Shown in pieces: positions 42,989-55,196 of a stretch of 64,000 nucleotides of DNA; the stretch's first letter is position 1, and each line of letters starts with the position of its first letter. The stretch comes from Geminicoccaceae bacterium (GTDB lineage: Bacteria; Pseudomonadota; Alphaproteobacteria; Geminicoccales; Geminicoccaceae), in NCBI GenBank assembly GCA_025999455.1, contig AP024683.1, forward strand, positions 2,916,451-2,980,450, read 5' to 3'. The translations under genes and the position numbers were made by a program. Below the pieces are notes generated by a model. It saw nothing but the letters and a program-made list of their open reading frames with translations, was not told the origin of the DNA and did not search any database.

Positions 42989-43804
42989 TCATAACCGGCC
43001 GGCAGCCGGCCTTGAAGCCTCGGCGGCGGGCGCCGTCGCCGCACGGGGCTCCTCGCCCTCGCCCAGGAAGAGCTCGCCCGCCGTGAACCGGACGAGGCAG
43101 CCGGCCGGGCTCTCGAGCAGGATCGAGCCGTCGCGGCCGAGATCGGCGAGCCGGCCCTCGTGGACGAGCTCGCCCACCGCGAGTCGGACCGGTTCCCCGA
43201 GCCCGACGGCACGCGCGAGCCAGGCTTCGCGGAGCGCGCCGAAGCCCTCCCGCTGCCAGAGCGCGTAGCGCGCGGCGAGCGGTGCGGAGAGCAGCTCGGC
43301 GAACGCTTCGAGGGTCGGGACGGGCTCGCCCAGGGCCGCGAGCGAGGTCGCGGGTCGGTCGAGGTCGGTCGGATGGTGCGCGAGGTTGACGCCGATCCCG
43401 AGGATCAGCGCGGCACAGCTCCCGTCCGGCGCGGCGATCGCCTCGGGCAGGATGCCGGCGAGCTTGGCCCGGCCCACGAGCACGTCGTTCGGCCATTTGA
43501 CGCGCGGCCGGATCCGGCCCTCGCAAAGGGTCTCGACCGCCTCGGCGACGGCGAGCGCCGCGACGAGCGACAGGGTGGCACACTCGCCGAGCGGGCGGGT
43601 CGGGCGCAAGAGGAGCGAGCCGTGGAAATTGCCGGCGGGCGAGGACCAGCTCCGGCCCTGGCGGCCGCGACCCGCGGTCTGCACCTCGGCCAGGATCCAG
43701 AGGCCCTCGGGCTCGCCCCGTTCGGCCGCGGCGCGGGCGAGATCGTTCGTGCTCGCGACGCGGGCGTGGCGTTCGACGCGGAAGTGGAGCTCGTCGGCGC
43801 TCAT
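42989..43804 (-). CDS. birA: biotin--[acetyl-CoA-carboxylase] ligase
   Basis: Attaches biotin to carboxylases via biotinyl-AMP (271 aa). The protein starts directly in the catalytic domain (RVASTNDLARAAAERGEPEG, GRGRQGRSWSSP, VKWPNDVLV), so it lacks the DNA-binding N-terminus and is not expected to repress biotin genes. The C-terminal SH3-like domain is present, followed by a 20-residue alanine-rich tail. The ATG overlaps the nuoN stop (ATGA), tying it to complex I transcription. Confidence 0.93.
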   Translation of the reverse strand: MSADELHFRVERHARVASTNDLARAAAERGEPEGLWILAEVQTAGRGRQGRSWSSPAGNFHGSLLLRPTRPLGECATLSLVAALAVAEAVETLCEGRIRPRVKWPNDVLVGRAKLAGILPEAIAAPDGSCAALILGIGVNLAHHPTDLDRPATSLAALGEPVPTLEAFAELLSAPLAARYALWQREGFGALREAWLARAVGLGEPVRLAVGELVHEGRLADLGRDGSILLESPAGCLVRFTAGELFLGEGEEPRAATAPAAEASRPAAGRL

Positions 43805-45282
43805 CGCACCGGGGCGGTCGGCGCCGGCGGGCCGAGGCTCGCGGCCGCACCGGCCGCGGCGTCGAAGAGCGGTCCGGGCAGAACGACGAAGCCCGCGACC
43901 AGGATGGCGGCGAGCCCGGTCACGAGTCGGAGCCCGGGCCCGCTCGGCGGCTCGAAGGGCTCGGCCGGCGGGTCGAAATAGGCGAGCTTGACGATCCGGA
44001 GATAATAATAGGCGGCCACGACGCTCGCGAGCACGCCCGCGATCGCGAGCCAGACGAGCCCGGCCTTCACCGCCGCGAAGAAGACGAAATATTTGCCGAA
44101 GAAGCCGGCCAGGGGCGGGATCCCGGCCAAGGAGAACATGAAGATCGCGAGCGCCGCGGCGAGCAAAGGCTGGCGGGTCGAGAGGCCGGCGAGCTCGTCG
44201 ATCCGCTCGACGTAGGTGCCCTGGCGGCGCATCGCCAGGATGCAGCCGAAGGCACCGAGCGTCATGGCGAGGTAGATCGCGACGTAGACGAGCGCCGCCT
44301 CGACCCCTTCGCGCGTGCCGGCCGCCACGCCCACGAGCGCGAAGCCGACATTGGCGATGCCGGAATAGGCCATGAGCCGCTTGATGTTGGTCTGGACGAG
44401 GCCGGCGAGCGCGCCGAGCACCATCGAGGCGAGGGCCACGAGCGCCACGACCTGCTGCCACTGGCCCACCCAATCGGCCATCGGCCCCATGAGGAGGCGG
44501 AGCGTGAGGCCGACCGCGGCGACCTTGGGCGCGGCGGCCAGGAACGCCGTGACCGAGGTCGGGGCACCTTCGTAGACGTCGGGCGTCCACATGTGGAAGG
44601 GCACGGCCGCGAGCTTGAAGGCGAGCCCGGCGATCACGAAGACGAGACCCACGACCGCGCCGGTCGGCACCCCGGCCGGGCTTCCCGGCCCGAAGCTCTG
44701 GGCGAGGGTCGTGAAGGAGAGGGTCCCCGTGAAGCCGTAGATCAGCGAGCAGCCGTAGAGGAGCATGCCCGAGGCGAGGGCGCCCAGGACGAAATATTTG
44801 AGGCCGGCTTCGGTCGAGCGGAGTTGGTCGCGCTGGAAGGCGGCCATGACGTAGAGCGGCAGGCTCTGCAGCTCGAGCGCCATGTAGAGGCCGAGCAGGC
44901 TCTCGGCACTCACCATGAGGCCCATGCCGAGGGCCGAGAAGAGCGCGAGGAGCGGCAGTTCGAAGCGGTCGATCCGCTCGTCCTCGACGTAGCTCGAACC
45001 GAGCAGGAGGCTCGCCGCGACGCCCAGGAAGACGAGCACCTTCAAGAAGGCGGCCATCGCGTCGAAGCGGAAATGGCCGCCCAGGAGGGTCTGCGGGGTG
45101 CGGTCGAGCACGCCCGCGAGGGCCGCGGCCACGAGGAGAGCGAGGACGGTGAGCGGGGCCACGATCCCGGCGGCCCGCACCCGCTCGCGCGCCGCACCCA
45201 GGACGAGCAGGAGCAGGGCTGCGACCGTGAGGACGAGTTCGGGGAGGAGCGGGACGAGGTCGAGGTGCAGGCTCGCGGGCAT
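43801..45282 (-). CDS. nuoN: NADH-quinone oxidoreductase subunit N
   Basis: Antiporter-like proton-pumping subunit of respiratory complex I (493 aa, about 14 membrane segments). HMWTPDVYEGAPTSVTAFL near residue 225 is the conserved broken-helix signature; lysine and glutamate residues of the proton path are visible in LMVSAESLLGLYMALELQSL. It is the last nuo gene, 9 bp after nuoM and overlapping birA. Confidence 0.95.
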   Translation of the reverse strand: MPASLHLDLVPLLPELVLTVAALLLLVLGAARERVRAAGIVAPLTVLALLVAAALAGVLDRTPQTLLGGHFRFDAMAAFLKVLVFLGVAASLLLGSSYVEDERIDRFELPLLALFSALGMGLMVSAESLLGLYMALELQSLPLYVMAAFQRDQLRSTEAGLKYFVLGALASGMLLYGCSLIYGFTGTLSFTTLAQSFGPGSPAGVPTGAVVGLVFVIAGLAFKLAAVPFHMWTPDVYEGAPTSVTAFLAAAPKVAAVGLTLRLLMGPMADWVGQWQQVVALVALASMVLGALAGLVQTNIKRLMAYSGIANVGFALVGVAAGTREGVEAALVYVAIYLAMTLGAFGCILAMRRQGTYVERIDELAGLSTRQPLLAAALAIFMFSLAGIPPLAGFFGKYFVFFAAVKAGLVWLAIAGVLASVVAAYYYLRIVKLAYFDPPAEPFEPPSGPGLRLVTGLAAILVAGFVVLPGPLFDAAAGAAASLGPPAPTAPVR

Positions 45283-45291
45283 GGGACCGTC

Positions 45292-46830
45292 TCAGGGCAT
45301 CTGGAGGGCGAGCCGGCCGGGGCCGACGGCGCCGATCTCGGCGAGCACCCGATCGATCGAGGCCGCCATCGGGTCGGTGAAGAGCGAGGGGTAGATCCCC
45401 ATGAGCAGGACGAGGAGGACGAGCGGCGCGAAGGCCAGGATCTCGTTCGGGCGCAGATCCTTGATGCCGGCGAGCGCGCTCTTCTCGAGGACGCCGAAGA
45501 TCACCCGCCGGTAGAGCCAGAGCATGTAGGCGGCGCCCAGGATCATGCCGGTCGCAGCGAAGAGGGCCACCCAGGAACCGGCCGCCGGGATCGCCGGGCT
45601 CTCGGGTGTGATGCCGAAGATCCCGACGATCACGAGGATCTCGCCCACGAAGCCCGAGGTGCCGGGCAAGCCCACGGAAGCGAGCATGAAGAGCATGAAG
45701 ATCGTGGCGTAGATCGGCATGCGCTCGGCGAGGCCGCCGTAAGCGGCGATCTCGCGCGAGTGGATGCGATCGTAGACCACGCCCACGACCATGAAGAGGG
45801 CGGCCGAGACGAGGCCGTGGCTCAGCATCTGAACGATGGCCCCCGTGAGGCCGAGCGAGTTCGCCGTGAAGCAGCCGATCGTGACGATCCCCATGTGGGC
45901 GACCGAGCTGTAGGCGATGAGCTTCTTCATGTCGGTCTGCACGAGCGCCACGAGCGAAGTGTAGACGATCGCGACGATCGAGAGCGCGAACACCATGGGC
46001 GCGAAATAGGCCGAGGCCTCGGGCAGCATCGGCAAGGAGAAACGCAAGAAGCCGTAGCCGCCGAGCTTCAGGAGCACGCCCGCGAGCAGGACCGACCCGG
46101 CGGTCGGCGCCTCGACGTGGGCGTCCGGCAGCCAGGTGTGAAAGGGCCACATCGGCACCTTGACGGCGAAGGACGCGAAGAGCGCCAGCCACAGCCAGGT
46201 CTGCATCGCGACCGGGAAGTCGTGGCGGGTGAGCTCGGGGATCGAGGTCGTGCCGGCCTCGCGGGCCATGACGACGATCGCGACGAGGAACAGCACGGAG
46301 CCCGCGAGCGTGTAGAGGAAGAACTTGAAGGCCGAATAGATCCGCCGCGGCCCGCCCCAGATCCCGATGATGAGATACATCGGGATCAAGATGCCCTCGA
46401 AGAAGACGTAGAAGAGGACGATGTCGAGCGCGCAGAAGGTCCCGACCATGAGGGTGTCCATGATCAGGAAGGTGATCATGTACTCCTTGACGCGCTCGGT
46501 GACCGAATACCAGGAGCCGACGACGACGAGGACGGTGAGGAGCGTGGAGAGGAGGACGAGCCAGAGCGAGATCCCGTCCACGCCCATGTGGTAGCGGATG
46601 CCGAGCGGCTCGAGCCAAGCCGCCTGCTCGACGAGCTGGTAGCCGCCCTGGGCCGGGTCGAAATTGGCCCAGATCATGAGCGAAAGGGCGAAGGTCGCGA
46701 GCGCCGTCCAGAGCGCCACGGCGCGCGCGTTCTGGGCGACGATCGCGGCCTCGCCACGGATGAAGAGGATGAAGGCCGCGCCCACGAGCGGCAAGAAGGT
46801 CGTGAGCGACAAGAGCGGCCAATCGCTCAT
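45292..46830 (-). CDS. nuoM: NADH-quinone oxidoreductase subunit M
   Basis: Antiporter-like membrane-arm subunit of complex I (512 aa, about 14 membrane segments). Conserved stretches include [17 protein letters not shown] with its key glutamate, [18 protein letters not shown] and [10 protein letters not shown]. It lies 4 bp after nuoL. The N-terminal hydrophilic stretch is short, so the start is well constrained by [14 protein letters not shown]. Confidence 0.95.
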   Translation of the reverse strand: MSDWPLLSLTTFLPLVGAAFILFIRGEAAIVAQNARAVALWTALATFALSLMIWANFDPAQGGYQLVEQAAWLEPLGIRYHMGVDGISLWLVLLSTLLTVLVVVGSWYSVTERVKEYMITFLIMDTLMVGTFCALDIVLFYVFFEGILIPMYLIIGIWGGPRRIYSAFKFFLYTLAGSVLFLVAIVVMAREAGTTSIPELTRHDFPVAMQTWLWLALFASFAVKVPMWPFHTWLPDAHVEAPTAGSVLLAGVLLKLGGYGFLRFSLPMLPEASAYFAPMVFALSIVAIVYTSLVALVQTDMKKLIAYSSVAHMGIVTIGCFTANSLGLTGAIVQMLSHGLVSAALFMVVGVVYDRIHSREIAAYGGLAERMPIYATIFMLFMLASVGLPGTSGFVGEILVIVGIFGITPESPAIPAAGSWVALFAATGMILGAAYMLWLYRRVIFGVLEKSALAGIKDLRPNEILAFAPLVLLVLLMGIYPSLFTDPMAASIDRVLAEIGAVGPGRLALQMP

Positions 46831-46834
46831 GGGC

Positions 46835-48760
46835 TCAGCCTCCGATCACGAAGAGATAGAGGCCGACCAGCAGCACGAGGCCGATCAGCATCGCGAAGGC
46901 GTAGTGGTAGACGTAGCCGGTCTGCAGCCGCACCGTGCGCGCCCCGCCCGCAAGGGCCGTCCGCGCCACGCCGTCCGGGCCGAAGCGGTCGATGATCCCG
47001 ACGTCGCCGCCCTGCCAGAAGATCCGGCCGAGGACGAGCGCCGGGCGGACGAAGAGGAAATCGTAGAGCTCGTCGAAATACCATTTGTTGTAGAGGAACG
47101 TGTGGAGCGGCCGGAGCGCCGTCGCGACCCGCTCGGGCAGGTCCGGCATCTTCACGTAGAAGAGCCAGGAAAGGCCGAGCCCGGTCGCCATGGCGAGGGT
47201 CGGCGCGAGCTTCACGAGGAAGGGCACCTCGTGCATCGCGTGGAGCACGTGGTTGTCGGGCCCGGTGACGATCGCCCCGGCCCACCAAGCCCCCTCGGCG
47301 TCGAGCATGCCCTTGCCGAGCCAGCCCGCGAGGAGTGCTCCCACCGCGAGCACGACGAGCGGCACGGTCATGACCGGTGGGCTCTCGTGGACGTGCTCCA
47401 TCACGTGCGGATCGGCCCGCGACTCGCCGTGGAAGGTCAAGAACATGAGCCTGCCGGAATAGAAGGCGGTCAGCACCGCGGCGGCGAGCCCGAGCCAGAA
47501 GGCGTAGAGATGGAAGGCGTTGTGCGACGCCCAGGCGGCTTCGAGGATGGCGTCTTTCGAGAAGAAGCCGGCGGTCCCCGGGAAGCCCACGAGGGCGAGC
47601 GTGCCGATCCACATCATCGCGTAGGTGATCTTGATCTTGTCGGCGAGGCCGCCCATGCGGCGCATGTCCTGCTCGTCGGACATGGCGTGGATCACCGAGC
47701 CCGCGCCCAAGAAGAGGAGTGCTTTGAAGAAGGCGTGGGTCATCAAATGGAAGATGCCGGCGGCGTAGGCACCGACACCGCAGGCGAAGAACATGTAACC
47801 CAGCTGCGAGCAGGTCGAATAGGCGATGACCCGCTTGATGTCGAACTGGGTGAGGCCGACCGTGGCGGCGAAGAAGGCGGTCGAGGCACCCACGACCGTC
47901 ACGACCGCGAGGGCCGCCGGGGCGAGCTCGTAGACGGGCGAGAAGCGGGCGACGAGGAACACCCCGGCCGTCACCATGGTCGCGGCGTGGATGAGGGCCG
48001 AGACCGGGGTCGGGCCTTCCATCGCATCGGGCAGCCAGGTGTGGAGGCCGAGCTGGGCCGATTTGCCCATGGCACCCACGAAGAGGAGGAGGGCGATCAA
48101 CGTCAAGGCGTCGGCGGAAAGGCCGAAGACCTGGACCGTCTCCCCGGCGTGCCCGGCCGCCTCGGCGAAGATCACGTCGTAGGCGATGCTGTCGAAGACG
48201 AAGAAGCAGAGTGCCACACCGAGCGCCAAGCCGAAATCGCCCACGCGGTTGACGATGAAGGCTTTGATCGCGGCGGCGCAGGCCGAGGGCCGGGTGTACC
48301 AGAAGCCGATCAGGAGGTAGGAGGCGACGCCCACGCCTTCCCAGCCGAAATAGAGCTGGAGGAGATTGTCGCTCGTCACCAGCATGAGCATCATGAAGGT
48401 GAAGAGCGAGAGATAGGCGAAGAAGCGCGGCACACTCGCGTCGTGTGCCATGTAGCCGATCGAATAGATGTGGATGAAGCAGGAGACGAAGCTCACCACG
48501 AACATCATGACCGTGGAGAGCGTGTCGACGCGGAGCGCCCAGTCGACCTGGAAGCTGCCGACCTCGATCCAGCGCAGGACCGGCACCTTGAAGGCGGGCT
48601 CGCCGAGATGGAGGAACAGACCGATCACCGAGCAGGTGGCCGAGACCACCATGAGCCCGCAGGTGACGAGCTGGGCGCCGCGGTCGCCCAATCGGCGGCC
48701 GAACAGGCCCGCGAGCAGCGCCCCCAAGAGCGGGCTGAAGACCAGGACGAGATGCAGCAC
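46835..48760 (-). CDS. nuoL: NADH-quinone oxidoreductase subunit L
   Basis: Distal antiporter-like subunit of complex I (641 aa), with the long lateral helix and C-terminal transmembrane anchor expected for Nuo[19 protein letters not shown] contains the proton-path glutamate; [20 protein letters not shown] is the core signature; [15 protein letters not shown] follows. It starts 6 bp after nuoK ends. Confidence 0.95.
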   Translation of the reverse strand: MLHLVLVFSPLLGALLAGLFGRRLGDRGAQLVTCGLMVVSATCSVIGLFLHLGEPAFKVPVLRWIEVGSFQVDWALRVDTLSTVMMFVVSFVSCFIHIYSIGYMAHDASVPRFFAYLSLFTFMMLMLVTSDNLLQLYFGWEGVGVASYLLIGFWYTRPSACAAAIKAFIVNRVGDFGLALGVALCFFVFDSIAYDVIFAEAAGHAGETVQVFGLSADALTLIALLLFVGAMGKSAQLGLHTWLPDAMEGPTPVSALIHAATMVTAGVFLVARFSPVYELAPAALAVVTVVGASTAFFAATVGLTQFDIKRVIAYSTCSQLGYMFFACGVGAYAAGIFHLMTHAFFKALLFLGAGSVIHAMSDEQDMRRMGGLADKIKITYAMMWIGTLALVGFPGTAGFFSKDAILEAAWASHNAFHLYAFWLGLAAAVLTAFYSGRLMFLTFHGESRADPHVMEHVHESPPVMTVPLVVLAVGALLAGWLGKGMLDAEGAWWAGAIVTGPDNHVLHAMHEVPFLVKLAPTLAMATGLGLSWLFYVKMPDLPERVATALRPLHTFLYNKWYFDELYDFLFVRPALVLGRIFWQGGDVGIIDRFGPDGVARTALAGGARTVRLQTGYVYHYAFAMLIGLVLLVGLYLFVIGG

Positions 48761-48766
48761 GGCGGC

Positions 48767-49078
48767 TCAGCCCCGCATCAGGTTGATGTCCTCGACCTCG
48801 ATGCTGCCGCGGTTGCGGAAATAGACGACGACGATCGCGAGGCCGATCGCCGCTTCCGCCGCGGCCACGGTGAGGATGAACATGGCGAAGACCTGGCCCG
48901 CGAGGTCGCCGAGCGCGACGCTGAAGGCCACGAAGTTGATGTTGACGGCCAAAAGGATGAGCTCAACCGACATCAAGATCACGATCACGTTCTTGCGGTT
49001 CAAGAAGATCCCGAACACGCCGATCGTGAAGAGCGTGGCGGCGAGCGTCAGGTAATGGCCGAGCGGGATCACACCCAT
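48767..49078 (-). CDS. nuoK: NADH-quinone oxidoreductase subunit K
   Basis: Small membrane subunit of complex I (103 aa, three helices), the MnhC/MrpC-like subunit carrying two essential membrane glutamates, seen in [12 protein letters not shown] and [11 protein letters not shown]. The ATG at 49078 shares one base with the nuoJ stop (TGATG). Standard length. Confidence 0.95.
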   Translation of the reverse strand: MGVIPLGHYLTLAATLFTIGVFGIFLNRKNVIVILMSVELILLAVNINFVAFSVALGDLAGQVFAMFILTVAAAEAAIGLAIVVVYFRNRGSIEVEDINLMRG

Positions 49079-49683
49079 CACACCCCCTTCCCCGGCTCGA
49101 CCCGCTCGAGGACGAGGGTCTCGGACGGCCGGCGATGGACCTGGCGGGCCACGTCCTGGCGCTTGACGCCGACCCGCTCGCGCAGCGTGAGCGCGATGGC
49201 GCCGACGATGGCGACGAGCAGCACGAGGCCTGCGATCTGGAAGACGAGGAAATGCTCGGTGTAGAGGAGCCGGCCCAGTGCGCGGGTGTTGTCGACGGCC
49301 TCGGCGAGGGCCGGGGCGGCGGGCGTGGTCGGCTCGCGCATGGCCCAGGTCCCGGCCACGAGCACGAGCTCGGCCAAGAGCACGAGGCCCACGAGGGCGC
49401 CGACCGGTAGATATTCGATGAAGCCCTCGCGCAGCCGGACGAAATTGATGTCCAGCATCATGACCACGAACATGAAGAGGACGGCCACCGCACCCACGTA
49501 GACGACGACGAGCACCATGGCGAGGAACTCGGCGCCGATCAGCACGAAGAGGCCGGCGGCGTTGAAGAAGCAGAGGATCAAGAAGAGGACGGAGTGGACC
49601 GGGTTCTTGGCGGAGATCACCATGACCGCGGAGGCCACGGTCACCGCGCCCATGAGCCAGAAGAGGAAGAGTTCGGCGCTCAA
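49078..49683 (-). CDS. nuoJ: NADH-quinone oxidoreductase subunit J
   Basis: Five-helix membrane subunit of complex I near the quinone chamber (201 aa). [20 protein letters not shown] and [21 protein letters not shown] are the conserved third-helix (pi-bulge) region. The hydrophilic C-terminal tail ([18 protein letters not shown]..) is typical of alphaproteobacterial NuoJ. It starts 15 bp after nuoI. Confidence 0.95.
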   Translation of the reverse strand: MSAELFLFWLMGAVTVASAVMVISAKNPVHSVLFLILCFFNAAGLFVLIGAEFLAMVLVVVYVGAVAVLFMFVVMMLDINFVRLREGFIEYLPVGALVGLVLLAELVLVAGTWAMREPTTPAAPALAEAVDNTRALGRLLYTEHFLVFQIAGLVLLVAIVGAIALTLRERVGVKRQDVARQVHRRPSETLVLERVEPGKGV

Positions 49684-49698
49684 GGAGGTCTCCCGGGC

Positions 49699-50187
49699 TC
49701 AGCGATAGGGCGCGTCGCGCTCGAGATTGGCGGCGATCTCGCGCTCCCAGCGCTCGCCGTTCGCGAGGAGCTTCTCCTTCGTGTAGAAGAGCTCGGCGCG
49801 GGTCTCGGCGGCGAAAGCGTCGTTCGGGCCCTCGACGATCGCGTCGACCGGGCAGGCTTCCTCGCAGAAGCCGCAATAGATGCACTTCGTCATGTCGATG
49901 TCGTACCGGGTCGTGCGCCGGCTGCCGTCGGCACGGGGCTCGCTCTCGATCGTGATCGCCTGGGCCGGGCAGATCGCCTCGCAGAGCTTGCAGGCGATGC
50001 AGCGCTCCTCGCCGTTCGGGTAGCGGCGCAGCGCGTGCTCGCCGCGGAAGCGCGGCGAGAGCGGCCCCCGCTCGTAAGGATAGTTCAAGGTGACCTTGCG
50101 CTTGAACATGTAGCGGAAGGTCAAGGCGAAGCCCTTGATCAGCTCCTGCCAGAGGATCGTGCGGGCCACCTTGTCGAGCGTCGCCAT
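49699..50187 (-). CDS. nuoI: NADH-quinone oxidoreductase subunit I
   Basis: Peripheral-arm subunit of complex I (162 aa) carrying two [4Fe-4S] clusters (N6a, N6b). Both motifs are intact: [12 protein letters not shown] and [12 protein letters not shown]. The N-terminal helix ([19 protein letters not shown]) lies on the membrane. Length equals the alphaproteobacterial form. Confidence 0.96.
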   Translation of the reverse strand: MATLDKVARTILWQELIKGFALTFRYMFKRKVTLNYPYERGPLSPRFRGEHALRRYPNGEERCIACKLCEAICPAQAITIESEPRADGSRRTTRYDIDMTKCIYCGFCEEACPVDAIVEGPNDAFAAETRAELFYTKEKLLANGERWEREIAANLERDAPYR

Positions 50188-50197
50188 CCTCTCCTCC

Positions 50198-51220
50198 TCA
50201 GCCCGCCGCGGACGGTGCGAGATCGAAGGCCAGCACGACCCCTGCGGTCAGCACGACCCAGGCGAGCGAGAGCGGCAGGAGCACCTTCCAGCCGAGGCGC
50301 ATGAGCTGGTCGTAGCGGTAGCGCGGCAGGGTCGCGCGGGCCCAGATGAAGACGAACAGCACGAGACAGATCTTGAGGATCAGCCACAAGGGCCCGGGGA
50401 TCCAGGTGAAGGGCCAGACGTCGAACGGCGGCAGCCAGCCGCCCAGGAAGAGCACGCTCGCGATCGCGCTCATCAAGATCATGTTGGCGTATTCGCCCAG
50501 GAAGAAGAGGGCGAACGTCATCGAGCTGTACTCGACGTTGTAGCCCGTCACGAGCGAGCTCTCGTCCTCCGGCAGGTCGAACGGGTGGCGATTGGTCTCG
50601 GCGAGGATCGAGACCAAGAAGATCATGAACATCGGGAAGTGCCAGAAGACGTACCAGCCCTGCTCGGCCTGGGCGCGCACGATCGCCGAGAGATTGAGCG
50701 AACCGGCGCTGATCAGGACCGAGATGATGATGAGGCCGATCGCGATCTCGTAGCTCACCATCTGGGCCGAGGAGCGCAGCGCGCCCAAGAACGCGTAGCG
50801 CGAGTTCGAGGCCCAGCCGGCCATGATGATGCCGTAGACCCCGAGCGAGCTCACCGCGAAGAGGTAAAGGACGCCCACGTTGATGTCGGCGAGGACGATC
50901 CCGTCGCCGAAGGGGATCACCGCCCAGCCGATCAGCGCCAGGATGAAGGTGACCATGGGCGCCAGGACGAACACGACCTTGTTGGCGCCGGTCGGGATCA
51001 CCGTCTCCTTGACGAAGAGCTTGAGCCCGTCGGCGAGCGGCTGCAGCAGGCCGTAGGGCCCCACCACCATCGGCCCCTGGCGGAGCTGCATCGCGGCGAT
51101 GACCTTGCGCTCGGCATAGGTGAGGTAGGCCACCGCCAAGAGGAGCGGCACGACGATCGCCAGGATCTGGAAGACCAGGACGGTCAAAGGCCAGATCGTC
51201 GAGGTGAAGAGCTCACCCAT
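50198..51220 (-). CDS. nuoH: NADH-quinone oxidoreductase subunit H
   Basis: Eight-helix membrane subunit of complex I that forms the quinone tunnel with NuoB and NuoD (340 aa). [16 protein letters not shown] near residue 31 and [19 protein letters not shown] near 208 are the quinone-site loops; the second is slightly varied from the usual EAEAELVAGYN. The 5' end overlaps nuoG by 8 bp. Confidence 0.95.
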   Translation of the reverse strand: MGELFTSTIWPLTVLVFQILAIVVPLLLAVAYLTYAERKVIAAMQLRQGPMVVGPYGLLQPLADGLKLFVKETVIPTGANKVVFVLAPMVTFILALIGWAVIPFGDGIVLADINVGVLYLFAVSSLGVYGIIMAGWASNSRYAFLGALRSSAQMVSYEIAIGLIIISVLISAGSLNLSAIVRAQAEQGWYVFWHFPMFMIFLVSILAETNRHPFDLPEDESSLVTGYNVEYSSMTFALFFLGEYANMILMSAIASVLFLGGWLPPFDVWPFTWIPGPLWLILKICLVLFVFIWARATLPRYRYDQLMRLGWKVLLPLSLAWVVLTAGVVLAFDLAPSAAG

Positions 51221-53276
51221 GGGTGCCGGTCGCCTCCCGGGCTCGCGCGGCGGCGAGCGCGCTGCACTCGGCCATCACCGACGATGCGCGGCTGATCGGA
51301 CAGGTCCGCCAATAATCGCGGATCGGCGAGGTGAAGGGCGCCGGATCGACCGGCCCCGCCCGGCCGAAGCTCCCCCATTCCGCCGGCCGGATCCGATCGA
51401 TCTCGCCGAGCTGCGGGGCGAGCTCGGCCATCCGCATGCGCACCTGGGCGAGCGTGTCGAGCGGCACGGTCCGGCCGATCGCTTCGGAGAGGGCGCGGAG
51501 GATCCGCCAATCCTCCTTGGCCTCGCCGGGCGGGAACACGGCGAGCCGGCCGCGCTGCGGGCGGCCTTCGAGATTGACCCAGGTCGCGTTCTTCTCGGTG
51601 TAGGCGGCACCCGGCAGGATCGCACTCGCGATCGGCGCGGTGCGGTCGCCGTGCGTGCCGAGATGGACGACGAAGGCCTTCTCGAGCCGCTTCGGGTCGA
51701 TCTCCTCGACGCCGATCGAGAAGACGAGTTCGATCTCGCCGCGCTCGATGCCGTCGAGGATGCCGGCGAGATCGCGGCCGCCGGGCCCGGGCACGAGGCC
51801 GAGCTCGAGCCCGCCCACCCGGGCGGCGGCGGTGTGCAGGACGTTGAACCCGTTCCAGCCCTCGCGCACGAGGCGCACGCTTTCGGCCAGGCGATGGGCG
51901 AGCGAGAGGATCGCCGCCCCGTCCGGCCGGGCGAGGGCGCCCGTGCCCAGGATCAGCATCGGCCGTTCGGCCGCGGCGAGCTTTTCGGCGAAGCTGTGCC
52001 AGCCGTGGGCGACCTCCTCGAGCGTGGGCGGCCCCGCGCCCAGATCCTGGACCGGGTAGGTGAGGTCGAAGGGCACGCCGATCCGCCCGACGGTGAAGCC
52101 GCCGCGCCGCCAGCGCTTGCGGATGCGGGCGTTGACGAGCGGGGCTTCGAAGCGCGGGTTGGTGCCGACCAGGAGGCAGACGTCGGCCTGCTCGATCCCG
52201 GCGATCGTCGTGTTGAAGCGATATTGGGCGCGCGGCCGGGTGCCGAGCGGCGAGCCGTCCTGCCGGCACTCGACGTGCGGCGTGCCGAGCCGCTCGGCGA
52301 GCTCCTTGACGAGCACCATGGTCTCGCAATCGACCTGGTCGCCGATCAGGAAGGCGATCCGGTTCGGGTCGGTCGCCCGCACCCGCTCGGCCACCGCGGC
52401 GAGCACGGTCTTCCAATCGACGGGCTCGAGCTTGCCGGCCTTGCGCAGCATCGGCACGTCGAGCCGCCGCTTCTTGAGCCCGTCGTAAGCGAAGCGGCTC
52501 TTGTCGGCGAGCCACTCCTCGTTCACCTCCTCGTGGAGGCGCGGCAAGATCCGCATGACCTCGTTGCCGCGGCTGTCGATCCGGATCGAGGCGCCCACGG
52601 CATCGAGGACGTCGACCGATTCGGTCTTCTTGAGCTCCCAGGTCCGCGCCCGGTACTCGTAGGGCTTGGAGTTGAGCGCGCCCACCGGGCACAGATCGAT
52701 GATGTTGCCCTGGAGTTCGGAGCTGAGCGCCGCCTCGACCCAGGTCGTGATCTCCATGTGCTCGCCGCGGTGGACGGCGCCGAGCTCCTCCACGCCCGCG
52801 ATCTCGTTCAAGAAGCGGATGCAGCGGGTGCAGTGGATGCACCGCGTCATGTGGGTCGAGATCAAGGGCCCGAGATATTTGTCGGCGACCGGCCGCTTGT
52901 TCTCCTTGAAGCGGCTCTTGTCGGGCCCGTAGAACAGCGTGAGATCCTGGAGATCGCACTCGCCACCCTGATCGCAGATCGGGCAATCGAGCGGGTGATT
53001 GATCAACAGGAGCTCGAGGACGCCCTTCCGCGCTTTGTGGACGAGCGGGCTGTTGGTCCGGACCACCATGCCGTCGGCAGCCGGCAGCGCGCAGGAGGCC
53101 TGCGGCTTCGGCATCTTCTCGACCTCGACGAGGCACATCCGGCAGTTGCCGGCGATGTTGAGCCGCGGATGGTAGCAGAAGACCGGGATCTCGCGGCCCG
53201 CCGCCTCGCAGGCCTGGAGCACGGTCGAGCCGGGCGGGACTTCGACGAGCTCGCCGTCGATCGTGAGCTTGGGCAT
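51213..53276 (-). CDS. nuoG: NADH-quinone oxidoreductase subunit G
   Basis: Largest peripheral subunit of complex I (687 aa), carrying electron-transfer Fe-S clusters. The N-terminal ferredoxin domain has C34, C45, C48 and C62 for the [2Fe-2S] cluster N1b. The next domain has the HxxxC..C..C ligands ([15 protein letters not shown]) and [13 protein letters not shown] for N4/N5. The C-terminal half is a molybdopterin-oxidoreductase fold without cofactor. Normal alphaproteobacterial length. Confidence 0.96.
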   Translation of the reverse strand: MPKLTIDGELVEVPPGSTVLQACEAAGREIPVFCYHPRLNIAGNCRMCLVEVEKMPKPQASCALPAADGMVVRTNSPLVHKARKGVLELLLINHPLDCPICDQGGECDLQDLTLFYGPDKSRFKENKRPVADKYLGPLISTHMTRCIHCTRCIRFLNEIAGVEELGAVHRGEHMEITTWVEAALSSELQGNIIDLCPVGALNSKPYEYRARTWELKKTESVDVLDAVGASIRIDSRGNEVMRILPRLHEEVNEEWLADKSRFAYDGLKKRRLDVPMLRKAGKLEPVDWKTVLAAVAERVRATDPNRIAFLIGDQVDCETMVLVKELAERLGTPHVECRQDGSPLGTRPRAQYRFNTTIAGIEQADVCLLVGTNPRFEAPLVNARIRKRWRRGGFTVGRIGVPFDLTYPVQDLGAGPPTLEEVAHGWHSFAEKLAAAERPMLILGTGALARPDGAAILSLAHRLAESVRLVREGWNGFNVLHTAAARVGGLELGLVPGPGGRDLAGILDGIERGEIELVFSIGVEEIDPKRLEKAFVVHLGTHGDRTAPIASAILPGAAYTEKNATWVNLEGRPQRGRLAVFPPGEAKEDWRILRALSEAIGRTVPLDTLAQVRMRMAELAPQLGEIDRIRPAEWGSFGRAGPVDPAPFTSPIRDYWRTCPISRASSVMAECSALAAARAREATGTHG

Positions 53277-53286
53277 CGCCGTCTCC

Positions 53287-54570
53287 TCAGGCCGCCCGCT
53301 TGGTCACGAGCTTGCGCTCGCGGATCCGTCGCTCGAGCTCGCCGCGGAAATGCCGGATCAGTCCCTGCACGGGCCAGGCCGCGGCATCGCCCAGCGCGCA
53401 GATCGTGTGGCCCTCGATCTCCTTGGTGACGTCGAGGAGCTGGTCGATCTCGGCGGGCTCGGCCTCACCGCGGGCCAGCCGCTCCATCATCCGCCAGAGC
53501 CAGCCCGTGCCCTCGCGGCAGGGCGTGCACTGGCCGCAGGACTCGTGCATGTAGAACTTCGAGAGGCGGGCGATCGCCTTCACGATGTCGGTCGAGCGGT
53601 CCATGACGATGACGCCCGCCGTGCCGAGACCGGAATGGACCTCGCGCAGGCTGTCGAAGTCCATCCGCACCGTGTCGCAGATCTCCTTGGGGATGAGAGG
53701 CACGGAAGAGCCGCCCGGGATCACGGCCAGGAGATTGTCCCAGCCGCCCCGCACCCCGCCCGCATGCTTCTCGAGCAGGGTCCTCAAGGGGATCCCCATC
53801 TCCTCTTCGACCGTGCAGGGATGGTTCACGTGGCCGGAGATGCAGAAGATCTTGGTGCCGGTGTTGTTCGGCCGGCCGAGCCCCGCGAACCAAGCGGCGC
53901 CGCGGCGGAAGATCGTGGGCGCGACCGCGATCGTCTCGACGTTGTTGACGGTCGTGGGCCGGCCGTAGAGCCCGACCGCGGCCGGGAAGGGCGGCTTGAG
54001 CCGCGGCTGGCCCTTCTTGCCCTCGAGGCTCTCTAACAGCCCGGTCTCCTCGCCGCAGATGTAGGCCCCCGCGCCGCGGTGGAGGTAGAGCTCGAAATCG
54101 TAGCCCGAACCGCAGGCGTTCTTGCCGATGAGCCCCGCTTCGTAGGCTTCGTCGATCGCCGCTTGCAGGATCTGCGCTTCGCGGACGAACTCGCCGCGGA
54201 TGTAGATGTAGCCCGCCGTGCAGCCCATCGCCGCGCCGGCCAAGAGGCAGCCTTCGATGAGCTTGTGCGGCTCGTTGCGGATGATCTCCCGGTCCTTGCA
54301 GGTGCCGGGCTCGGATTCGTCGGCGTTCACGACGAGATAGACGGGCCCGTCCGCCTGCTTCGGCATGAACGACCATTTGAGTCCGGTCGGGAAGCCGGCC
54401 CCACCGCGGCCGCGCAGCCCGGAGTCCTTCATCTCCTTGATCAGCCAGTCGCGGCCTTTGAGGATGAGGTCCTTGGTCCCGTCCCAGTCGCCGCGCCGGC
54501 GCGCCGCCTCGAGGTTCCAGGGCCGCTCGCCGTAGAGGTTGGTGAAGATCCGGTCGCGGTCGTGCAGCAT
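53287..54570 (-). CDS. nuoF: NADH-quinone oxidoreductase subunit F
   Basis: NADH- and FMN-binding subunit of complex I (427 aa). [16 protein letters not shown] (51-66) binds [19 protein letters not shown] binds FMN, and [15 protein letters not shown] (about 343-357) plus a later cysteine in HTICALGD hold [4Fe-4S] cluster N3. The ATG at 54570 shares one base with the nuoE stop. Confidence 0.96.
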   Translation of the reverse strand: MLHDRDRIFTNLYGERPWNLEAARRRGDWDGTKDLILKGRDWLIKEMKDSGLRGRGGAGFPTGLKWSFMPKQADGPVYLVVNADESEPGTCKDREIIRNEPHKLIEGCLLAGAAMGCTAGYIYIRGEFVREAQILQAAIDEAYEAGLIGKNACGSGYDFELYLHRGAGAYICGEETGLLESLEGKKGQPRLKPPFPAAVGLYGRPTTVNNVETIAVAPTIFRRGAAWFAGLGRPNNTGTKIFCISGHVNHPCTVEEEMGIPLRTLLEKHAGGVRGGWDNLLAVIPGGSSVPLIPKEICDTVRMDFDSLREVHSGLGTAGVIVMDRSTDIVKAIARLSKFYMHESCGQCTPCREGTGWLWRMMERLARGEAEPAEIDQLLDVTKEIEGHTICALGDAAAWPVQGLIRHFRGELERRIRERKLVTKRAA

Positions 54571-55196
54571 CACTCGCCCACTTCCAAAAGCGTGGTCTTG
54601 CCGCCCGCCGGCATCGAACCTTTGCGGCCCGATTGCGGCCCCGGCGTGGGCCGCTCCCCCCGCACCACCGACTCGAGCACGGCCTTCGCCCGCTCGTAGG
54701 TCAGGTCCTCGTAGAAATCGTCGTCGATCCAGAGCACGGGCGCGTTCGCGCAAGCGCCCAGGCACTCGAACTCGCGCAGGAAGAAGCGGCCGTCGGGCGA
54801 GCTCTCGCCCGGCTCGCAGCCCAACACCTCGCGCGCCGCCCGCAACACCGCATCCGAGCCGCACAGCCAGCAGGGGGTCGTCGTGCAGACCCGGACCTGC
54901 ACCCGGCCGACCGGCTCGGTGTTGAACATGTCGTAGAAGGAGGCGACCTCGTAGACCCGGATCTTCGCCATGCCGAGGAACTCGGCCACGTAGTCGAGCG
55001 CCGCCTTGGGCAGCCAGCCGCCGTGCTGGGCCTGGGCGAGATGGAGGAGCGGCAGGACCGCGCTCGCCTGCCGGCCCGCCGGGTACCGGGCGAGGATCTT
55101 CTTCGCCTCCTCGAGGTTCTCGGGGGTGAAGGCGAAGCTCTCGACGTCCGGCGCCATCGCACCGTAGGGCTGCGGCCGGCCGGGGGCGGCGCTCAT
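54570..55196 (-). CDS. nuoE: NADH-quinone oxidoreductase subunit E
   Basis: 24-kDa-type subunit (208 aa), thioredoxin-like fold with the off-path [2Fe-2S] cluster N1a. Ligands C104, C109, C145 and C149 are all present (VCTTTPC, CLGAC). The N-terminal 15 residues before the conserved [14 protein letters not shown] may be extra, and an internal ATG (MAPDVESF) is an alternative start. It overlaps the nuoD stop by four bases. Confidence 0.94.
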   Translation of the reverse strand: MSAAPGRPQPYGAMAPDVESFAFTPENLEEAKKILARYPAGRQASAVLPLLHLAQAQHGGWLPKAALDYVAEFLGMAKIRVYEVASFYDMFNTEPVGRVQVRVCTTTPCWLCGSDAVLRAAREVLGCEPGESSPDGRFFLREFECLGACANAPVLWIDDDFYEDLTYERAKAVLESVVRGERPTPGPQSGRKGSMPAGGKTTLLEVGE